From Ophiobolus disseminans (lineage: Eukaryota; Ascomycota; Dothideomycetes; Pleosporales; Phaeosphaeriaceae): DNA of 64,000 nucleotides. Shown piece after piece: positions 56,205-64,000 of the stretch; the stretch's first letter is position 1; each line of letters begins with the position of its first letter. The stretch lies in NCBI GenBank assembly GCA_010093685.1, contig MU006241.1, positions 496,001 through 560,000 on the forward strand, read 5' to 3'. Below the pieces are notes generated by a model. It did not search any database, was not told the DNA's origin, and saw only the letters and a list, made by a program, of their open reading frames with translations. Made by a program: the position numbers and the translations under genes.

Positions 56205-56959
56205 GCGGGCGAGGCATGAGATTAGAGCTGGAGCGTTGTGCGGCACCTGTATTTTGTGTACACTTAGCTGAATCTTATAAACAAGATTTCCTTTTACCTC
56301 GCTTGGGCTTAAAGGGATTGTGTATATATGTATGTGGAATGGAATGAGGTTGAAGTGCGTACTATGAGATGCTTTTGCTTTGTGTTGTGCGCGATGAGAT
56401 GATGTATCTTGCAAATAGAGCAGTTTGAACTGGATGTTCAGCAATTAGTGCATGAGCTATGCTCCACCATCAGACTCTGTTGCTCATTTAACAGAAATGC
56501 TTGAACTCGGCATGTAGTTCTGAATAATTGAGGCTATGTAAATCGAGATTACTAGTACCTGACAAGATGAGAAATTGACGCTGCTGTAATGTGAGTTGCA
56601 AGGTAAGTAGTTGAAGCTGGTGTTGACTGAAATTGTGGTTGATATCTAGGATAGTGATAGTGGAGATTGAGGTTCTTTCAATGGACTGGTTGCGTTAGTA
56701 GTTGATGTTAGGAGGTTAGTGATGGGATCGAAGTTGTTTGGAGGAGTGTTTCAGTGGTGATAGAGGTTGATTTAAAAGTTGAGGTTGATGTTGATGTTAA
56801 TTTAAGGATGAAGTTGGGGTTGAAGTTGAGGTTGAGGTTGAAGTTGAGGTTGAGGTTGAAGTCGGGGTGGAGGTTACAGTAGTACTCAGAGTGGAAGTTG
56901 AGGCTGAAGATGAGAATATCTAATAAGTGGTTGAAATCGAAGCTGTGTGTATCAGTGTT
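56205..56959. other. 3' region of MPP-beta and low-complexity tract
   Basis: No gene seen. Much of 56570-56910 is G/T-rich and includes the GTTGAG-type tandem tract described separately. Confidence 0.5.
56740..56910. repeat. GGTTGA/AGTTGA hexamer-like tract
   Basis: An imperfect tandem array of six-base units (TTGAGG, TTGAAG and related) over about 150 bp, ending near 56880-56910. It stops about 50 bp before the second solo LTR. Probably a microsatellite-like expansion, strand-asymmetric in G+T. Confidence 0.75.
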
Positions 56960-57117
56960 GTTAGAGTGGCAGGGGCCACTTAGACAATCAGAAGCTGCGG
57001 AGGAGAAGCCACCTCAAGTGAGGTAGGCGTGACGGGCTATTATTTGGGTATATAGCTGCCTCTTTGGCCGAGATTAATTCATTACTTGTTAACTCAACTT
57101 TCTACTTCAACAAGTAT
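56955..57117. repeat. solo LTR, second copy (153 bp)
   Basis: The element runs 56960..57112 (TGTTA...CAACA) and is highly similar to 10492..10646, sharing GGGCTATTATTTGGGTATAT and most of the rest. It differs at a few scattered bases and a short gap. Flanks are AGTGT (56955-56959) and AGTAT (57113-57117), a 5-bp duplication with one change, so it is probably an older insertion than the first copy, whose flanks still match. Confidence 0.82.
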
Positions 57118-58432
57118 CAGAGTTGAGACTGTCTGATTCAACGACAGGACGCTTGAGTCCATCGACGTTCTCTAGTTAACAGCCTCACAAACCCGCCCCG
57201 CCCCAATCCCTCCTTCCGCAAATTTCCATTCCCGGCCTCCATCTCGGCAACATCCGCCCACCCCACGTGGCGACTATCGCGATAATCTCAGGCGTGCCAC
57301 ATGCATTTCCGCCGAGTACCGGTCCGTTTCCAAGCGGGCAAAGCACCCCATTCAGGAAAAGTTGCACTTCAGTCGAAATGCACGCGTCACCGACCCTCAC
57401 CAAGACGTGCGCATTGCAACTGCACACTGACTCAAACGCCCGAATTGCGCAGGAAAATTAGACGGCTGTGGCGCCTGTAAAACGCGATGGTGCCATGCAC
57501 ATGTTGAGGGGCGGTGGGTCCTTGAACTACGGCGGCTTGCTGGGTTCCGTATGCCGCGTGTCGGTGTCGGGTCATGCATGCATTCAAGTTTTTGACGTTC
57601 GGCTGATTATCGCGAGAGGGGCGGGTGCTGTCTTGCAGTATGGTGGTTCGCATGGGGTGGGATGCAGGGTCAAGCCCGGTTGAGTGGGATGCGAATGTGA
57701 AATTTGCTGTTGAGATATTCACAGTGGAGATAAGATTTACTATGACGGAGAGATTTGCTATGAAGATGAAGATTATGTTGAATGTTACTTTTGCATTGAA
57801 TTGAACACTTCTATCTATGCTAAGTGGGCAGCGACCGTCTCTGCGGAATTGTGAGTATTCCAGCAGCCCTACATAGCTGTGAAGCGCGTCGAGCGCGCCA
57901 GCACATGCTATAGGCTTAGAAGCCGAGCATTTCATTTGCACAGAGAGTGTATATGCCCTAATCGCGGTGGCTGATGGCTTTAAGAAACGATGACGCCGTG
58001 GTGATGTGTGGAACTAGACCCAGGTAACCAAAGAATGCTCAAGGACAAGAACCGCATGCCGTGGTATAATTTTGTTGTTTTGTGCCGTGATGAAGCAATG
58101 GCTCGGCAAAGCCAGGTCTAGGATGTTGTGGAATAGAAGTTATGTTGTTTGATGAGTGGTAAAACAAAAGCTGTTGTGCTGAATTGAAGTAAGAGATGAA
58201 CGCCGTGTATCCCCGATCCGGTGCCGCTATGCAACGCTTGTGAAGTTTGTTGAAATTTGTTGTGTACGGTCGAAAGTCGGTCTCAGTGGGTGAGACAGTA
58301 GATAATCATGATGGCTTCGTAATGTGGATGATTGATGCGCGTGGCTTCAATGATAAGATGTGGTTCAGGTGGGATGCCGACATGATGTGCTCTGCTGGCC
58401 AGAGAAGGCCTATGCGTTGCGAGCCTTGGTTG
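57118..58432. other. no gene seen
   Basis: About 1.3 kb between the solo LTR and the SCOC-like gene. A 169-codon minus frame (57432-57941) is open but is unusually rich in Ile/Asn/Thr across an A/T-rich stretch and has no motif, so it is not called. Confidence 0.4.
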
Positions 58433-59171
58433 TTACTTAATGATTCGGCCTTTGCCCTTCGTCTTAGCGCCTTTGCCGGCGCCGGTGGATGTGATCTTGC
58501 TTGTTTGCATGAGCTCGCCAATGTATCTGGTATGTGTTAGTTCGTTACAGCAAGTGTGCAGACAGGGTGTGCTTACGATTGGAGGAACCGATTACCGCCT
58601 TCCAATTTTTCATGTTCATTCTTGACGACTTCTACGCGGTCGACAATCTCCATGAGAGTGGCTTGAAGAGTCTTGGCTTGTCTGGCGATGCTAGTCAGTG
58701 TGATGTTCTTGTTCGTTGTGGCTGAGGTTCGACATGAAACCGTCCGCAGCAGCAGTGACGGCGTCGGGGCTGAACTACTGCGTGGACGGTCTGTTGTAGT
58801 AGATGTAGTCGCTATCGAGCCCGGTAATGGAGTTATACTTACTCAATCAGTGCTTGTCGTGCATCTTGGCCCATCTTCTCGATTTCCTCGCTGCTTCGTC
58901 GCGGGCTCATGGTCCTAGCGTCACCATCATCGTATTCCTCCTCTTTGAGTTCGATGTTGGGGCTATCGCGCGGTATTATGATGGTGCCACTCGACTTCCT
59001 GCTTCCAAGACGAGGTCGTGGGTGCAGCGTGGGATCGGCCTTTGCGTGGTCCTGCTCGCTGACCGACGAGCTAGATGAAGTTGTTGACATGTTGTCGGGG
59101 TAAGAGGGCCGGCGATCGTCGTAAACGGCCGTTGGGTAAGGGGTGATGGTGACCTGTGGGTGAACCGACAT
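58433..59171 (-). CDS. SCOC-like short coiled-coil protein
   Basis: Complement join 58433..58526, 58577..58681, 58843..59171, giving 175 aa. The first 105 residues are Ser-, Pro- and acid-rich and disordered (MSVHPQVTITPYPTAVYDDR, ELKEEEYDDGDARTMS). The C-terminal 65 residues form the SCOC-type coiled coil: EKMGQDARQALIEQAKTLQA, MEIVDRVEVVKNEHEKLEGG, NRFLQSYIGELMQTSKI, followed by a basic end. In animals SCOC binds Arl1 and works in Golgi traffic and autophagy; the fungal role is less known. The first intron is 161 nt. The location of the coiled coil after the second intron agrees with the family. Confidence 0.82.
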
Positions 59172-62100
59172 TTCAGATGTTGTGCGGCTCTGTGGCAGTG
59201 GAGTTGATGGTTTTAAACTCGGCAGGTCGGGCGTTTAGATCAAGTGGAAAAGCGCCAAGACGATGCGGGTGGGCGCGGTGGGTAAGGGTATGTAGTAGAA
59301 GGATTGCTAGCCAGGAAGGCTAAACCTGTTCTAATTTTCAAGGGTCTCGGTAGTGCAGGCCAGCGGATGCCCCTGGTTGCGGCGCTTTTGGAAGCTGGAA
59401 GAATGGAGAGAACGATGAGGAATGGAGACGCTGCCAAAATGAGAACGTGGTGGCTTGCTCGGGTGATCAGGCTGCACAGGCACGTCACTTAAGGGAAGCT
59501 TTCGTTTGGCGCCCCAGCCTTTCGCCTCCTTCGCCAAGGTACGATGATGGTGATCTTCTCACAGTACCGCGGAAGATTCAGAGTGAGGATTTCCAACAGC
59601 GGGGGCACGTTGTACCGCTGTTTGAAGAGGCACAACAAACGTTAGCTGTGTGCCAAATTTGTGCGAAAGCAGTTACGCGAAAGGAGGCGCGAGCTTTCTT
59701 CACCTCTCTCTGTAACCGCTTCGAGAAAATCTGTTGGCCGCTTTGATGATCCGCGACGGTTTTGGTGTGGTGACGTTGTAGGCTGGGAGGAATCCCTGGC
59801 GGTTGATGACATCATCCGGCCCACTGCAATTGCTGCCGGCTTCCCGTGAGTTTGGACAATCCTCACCACATCCAATCAATGTCAACCAGTCTGTCCGAGG
59901 ATGACTCGCCGCTGATCACTGAATGTCTGCAAGCATTTTTAACAATGCATTGTGCATCGCGACAGTTGTTCCACTACCATGGTCAGCTATCAAAGCGCCA
60001 ACAGCAGCAAACTTCGGCAGCGCACTGCGACAGCGCACGCCAGAGCGGTCGAACTCATGATGATGGGGTCATGAGCACGCGCACGTCTCACGCCCGCTGA
60101 TCCTTCCGTGGGCTGCTCTCGCGGCACCGACCTCAACCATATAAGATCGACATAAAGAGTTGGACCCTGCCGCGTCTGTTGCAACACACTGACACCGGCG
60201 TACGGCAGCACAGTCACGCTCCATATTACCTCTCGCCTATCGTGTTGCCAATCCGAGAAGGACAGAAAGACACCAGGCAAAGGCCGCGAGGCACTGCCTG
60301 CTCTACTTTACACCTGTCTCTGTCTATACAATATTTGTCAGTCGTCCTAGCATCAGCGTCATCTTACGCAGGGTTCCATCAACCATGGTTTGTGTTTGAT
60401 CGTCGCGTTACGCTGTGCGCACAGTCTGTTCGGCGTCCCGCGATTCGACAGCTCTGTTAGAAGGCATTTCTCTCGGACATCCCTGTATCGGCTACATGTC
60501 GCAATCGAGTGGAGGTCTTCCCACATCCGTTTTCACTTTGGATTGAGGCACGTCGATCCCCGAAGTTGTGACGATCGCCCCCGTTCTCATGGGTGAGAGC
60601 TCCCTCCCGTGGTTGCGGGCTGCGGTGCTGCGCCCCCAGATGCCTGCAAAGACCACTCCTCTGTGGACGCCGTTTTCTCTATTACTCTCTAGACGACGGA
60701 TATGCGGTATCATTAAATCGCAAAATGGGAAGGTCACCGCTTCTTCGTGGACGATGATCATGCTGGAAGGGGGATTGCAATCTGCATCGTCCCAGGGAAA
60801 CAACCCACGAGCATCAGAAACTCTCCGGCGGTAAGCTAAACTTAGACTGACTTCCACCTATGGATGCGATTAAGAACGTACACTACCCTTCTCATCGGTC
60901 ACCTACATGCAACACACATTATGTTAGCTTCAAATCAAACTGCACAAATCCATAACCACCAAGCCAAGCCAAATCCCTGGCTGGTATGTTTTACTTGCTA
61001 TCCGAACGAGGAGATGATGGGGCACTCTCTCCAGCATTCGTCCACCCGCAACGACTTATTCCGCATGATCAACATGCTTATCAAACCGGCGGTGTAAGCT
61101 CATGTAGGAAGTGTACGACAGGCCAATCGCCTATTACTGAATCTCTGTGCGGAGAGCCGTGGATCAACTGACTTCACCACGCATTACTCAAAATTGTTCC
61201 GGGTTGAAATCACCCAACCCCACGACTGCCGGTATCCAGCATGGCGAGTCGCATACCCAGGGTCTGGGGGTGCGGAAGGCCTTATAGAGCTGGATACACA
61301 GAGTCTTCGTCCAACTGACCTCAGTGTTGTTTCAGTCTCTCAAAAGAGCAATATCGATGTCGACAGGTTGGGCGCTAGCAATGGTTTGTCAACACCTATA
61401 GGGTGAGTGGATAGACGCAAGTCACACAATTTGTCGGCTCTGACATCAATGCTCTGTTCATTTTGTGACTTTCGTCACGGAGCATATTTGCCTGGAAATC
61501 CCGTGTCCTCGAGTGGGGTCTATCTCGTGCCAGGGAGCACTGGTCCACAGCCATTCGGCACTTACCGAAGCCGTTATGGAGATGGTACCTTATTCTTCCT
61601 AGGTGTTCCTAGCTAGGTAGCAGCTTGGTATCGGCCCGACAACGGTTCAGTCCCACTGCAGGGAAGCATTATGAACTCTCAAAACCTTTCGACAATTAAG
61701 TCATCATTGTATCAGATGCTGGACATCATGGAGCGACTTCGCGCTGCCGCTCGAAGCACTGATACACGGGGGAAGGAACATCTTTCCTGAATGAACAAGG
61801 TGGTCATGCGGCATTTCATGGCTTTCGGTCCGTTGGGGCAAAGGATCTATGTGTATAGTTACGAGATGAGGCCGAATATAAGCATGGATCGCGAAGCAAT
61901 GTCAGGAGGATGGATTGGAATGTTGTATTAACATTTGGTAACTTCCGCAACACCGAGTCTAGGTAGATGAAACAGGTCCCGAAGATCACCAACTCGGCTT
62001 CTGATCAAGTGCCGGACGAAGGGCTTTCGGAATCTCAAACTTGCTCATAGCCGACGTAATCGAATTTCGTGTCGACCAGTTCATGCCGTGGCCTGTCTCC

Positions 62101-63113
62101 CGTTGCACGATCTTGCGACTGTTCGGACAAAAAGAACAAACTTAACGAATATACACAAAGTGTTGCGAAAGGGTTGTTGCATTGGTGATCATTCTACTGA
62201 GTGTGGAGAGTTAGGGCTTTGTAGCAAAGCGACTGGCATACCTGGATAAAACAACTAAAGCATATGACGCCAGACTCGCAACTCTTTAGGCAACATGGCA
62301 TCTCTAACAAATACTAGTCTGTTGTTTACCTGCACAGGTTTTCTGCCATTGCATGGACAGAGCCTTTAAGTGATAGTACCTAGGTAGCAGAGCAATGATG
62401 TGGCATTATAGTTAGTTGACAAGCAATTCGATGCTGCCGCAACTTCAGAATTGGATATACACCTAACAAGTCTTCAGGGCGCCTTGCTGATGCAATGTTA
62501 GCGCATGTGTATCTTCTACGCTAATTGAACTTATGGACGCATAGACCCTGGTCGATGTTGGGTTTTGTCGGTCATTAATCCTAGCATTTGACAGAACAAA
62601 ACAATTCGCCTTGTTTGATACACGTTGTTAGGTTTTACTTTAGGGCTGTTGTAGGTGGAACAGGTTATGTCTGAGCGTCCGGTCGCCCAGCCTCACGATT
62701 TTCTGATTGCGTCACTGTTGTCCCAAGTTTCTTAGCGCGACGCGACAAACACAGAATTCCAGTGGTTCACTTTTCGTGCACTCGCAGCTGCAACTCGCCG
62801 ATCAAACGTCGCGTAATTCACGTGTTGTTATTGAGGTTGTCAATTTCATACCGGCTCTTTACACGTCTTTTCGGAGCTCCCGTCGCAAATATGCGCGGCA
62901 TCTTTGAGCTCTCGCTGCACGTGCTGAATTCTTTGAACCCTGCAAGATACGGTATGTGAAATACAACGCATGCAAGGAACAACAATCGCTGACATTGCAT
63001 AGTGCAAAGTGGAGATCAAGTACCAATCCTTGGTGAGCATGGTTGTGTGAAGCGTGAGTTATACTACCAGCATCAACACAAGAATTAAAATTGGCAGTGC
63101 TAATCCGTTCTAG
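59172..63113. other. large gene-poor interval
   Basis: About 3.9 kb with no gene I can support. Frames of up to about 100 codons are scattered on both strands without motifs. The right-hand part must hold the promoter and first exon(s) of the acid phosphatase gene. No tRNA, LTR or inverted-repeat element recognised. Confidence 0.4.
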
Positions 63114-64000
63114 CTACTCCAACAACAAAGTCATCAAGCCTACCGGACTACTTTGTGACCGATGACGGGCATTTCGCAGGTAAACATGAAATCTCCGTCT
63201 TCACGTTACTACCACAACTCACCACTTCAAGGCCCGACGCAGACCGGTGACGCTCCATACTTGGCGCAGACCAACGTAGCACCATTTGCAGGCGTATCGT
63301 ACATCCCAAATACACCCTTGGTGACCCAAATACCAATAGCGGGAAATGTCAACAACACCAGCATTTTCCAACGCCTCGCCATTCTCAGCCCGTACTTCCC
63401 CAATCCACGAGGGTTTGGCGTTGAGGAGTATTCCATGCCTCCCGGATCTAATGTCTCATGGCTGAACATGGTCCATCGGCATGGCAGTCGCTATCCTGAA
63501 GTCAGCGGTGATGCGGCTGAGCGAAGGCTTGGTCTCAAGCTTGCAGCAGCGGAGGGCAAGTTTACTGGCCATGGTGAACTCGAATTCTTGAACTATTGGA
63601 AGTTCATGCTTGGTGCCGAGATCTTGGTTCCCAACGGCAAAGCAGAGCTGTTTCAATCTGGAACGCTGCACTACTATCAATATGGTCATCTGTACCCGAA
63701 CAATGGCAGCAAGATTATCGTACGGAGCACAACTCAGCGCCGCATGTACGAGTCCGCGGAGTACTTCCTTGCTGGATTCTTCGGACTGGGATGGACGCAA
63801 AATGCGACGCTTGAGCTAGCGATAGAGTGGCCTGGCTTCAATAATACTATGGCGGGCTACAAGAACTGCCACCACACGAGCTGGATCATGGCTAGGGAGG
63901 GTGAGGTTCATTCACAAAATTCTGCAACATCTATCTAACGTGGAGTAGCCCTTATGGAATGGGTTGGGGTGTATCTCCATGATGCTCATGAGCGGATCAG
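63114..64000 (+). CDS. histidine acid phosphatase (phytase-type), 5' part, truncated by window end
   Basis: Exons seen: 63114..63179, 63232..63900, 63949..64000 (continuing). Secreted or wall-associated enzymes of this family release phosphate from phytate and other esters. Exon 1 seen reads ATPTTKSSSLPDYFVTDDGH; exon 2 has DAPYLAQTNVAPFAGVSYIP and PYFPNPRGFGVEEYSMPPG. The catalytic motif is HRHGSRYP in NMVHRHGSRYPEVSG, with RHGxRxP intact. STTQRRMYESAEYFLAGFFG (second catalytic-pocket Arg) follows. Exon 3 starts ALMEWVGVYLHDAHERI. The proton-donor His-Asp motif lies beyond the window. An upstream exon with the signal peptide must exist because the exon at 63114 begins with an acceptor (TTCTAG) in phase 1; it was not identified. 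Confidence 0.85.

Noticed and set aside
57432..57941. 169-codon minus-strand frame
   Set aside because: No motif. The middle is an AT-rich run giving Asn/Ile/Thr repeats, and there is no splice partner or typical start context.
1..64000. CRISPR arrays, bacterial-type operons, Shine-Dalgarno sites, riboswitches
   Set aside because: None is expected in or visible from this fungal nuclear sequence.

Overview
The window is nuclear DNA of a filamentous ascomycete, most likely a Dothideomycete close to the Pleosporales. Genes are on both strands and split by short (44-161 nt) GT-AG introns. Recognisable genes include a group III HAMP-repeat histidine kinase, an AA9 lytic polysaccharide monooxygenase, an AA2-type peroxidase, a PTH11-like rhodopsin-domain protein, an FG nucleoporin, 14-3-3 and mitochondrial proteins. 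The order assignment is inference; I see no bacterial, organellar or viral gene. I joined exons by hand from splice sites and reading phase.

Layout. 1.6-9.8 kb: rhodopsin-domain protein, HPP membrane protein, a small ORF broken by one stop, the AA9 LPMO, and two unknown genes. 10.5-11.5 kb: a solo LTR and a decayed membrane-protein gene. 11.9-14.9 kb: secreted AA2-type peroxidase with an acidic repeat and a Ser/Thr/Lys-rich tail. 15.5-18.9 kb: SNF2-RING translocase. 20.1-21.0 kb: pseudogene of a lineage-specific family. 22.0-26.1 kb: nik1/os-1 kinase. 27.5-31.9 kb: divergent pair, LAA2-like AP-1 accessory protein and NSP1 nucleoporin. 33.3-37.2 kb: three genes broken by in-frame stops, with an intact DUF6540-like gene among them. 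37.4-38.5 kb: APH-like kinase. 40.0-40.6 kb: unrecognised open frame. 41-44 kb: F1-ATPase inhibitor and 14-3-3. 44.7-45.6 kb: RING-like protein with Asn/Gln/Asp repeats. 46.1-53.3 kb: tandem array of five paralogues, one carrying a MITE. 53.5-56.2 kb: divergent mitochondrial pair, SDH4 and beta-MPP. 57.0 kb: second solo LTR. 58.4-59.2 kb: SCOC-like protein. 63.1 kb to the end: 5' part of a histidine acid phosphatase.

The core housekeeping genes (nik1, NSP1, 14-3-3, INH1, SDH4, MPP-beta, SNF2-RING) are intact. The interposed segments carry repeats, pseudogenes and a fast-evolving paralogue family. The mitochondrial pair (complex II anchor and presequence protease) shares a 245-bp divergent promoter. 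The LAA2/NSP1 pair shares a 497-bp one. Stop codons in the broken genes mostly look like C-to-T or G-to-A changes (TGG to TGA/TAG, CAG to TAG), the change expected from repeat-induced point mutation (RIP), though ordinary decay could give the same. The most unusual content is the five-copy family with a conserved CPxGCCR motif plus its distant dead copy.
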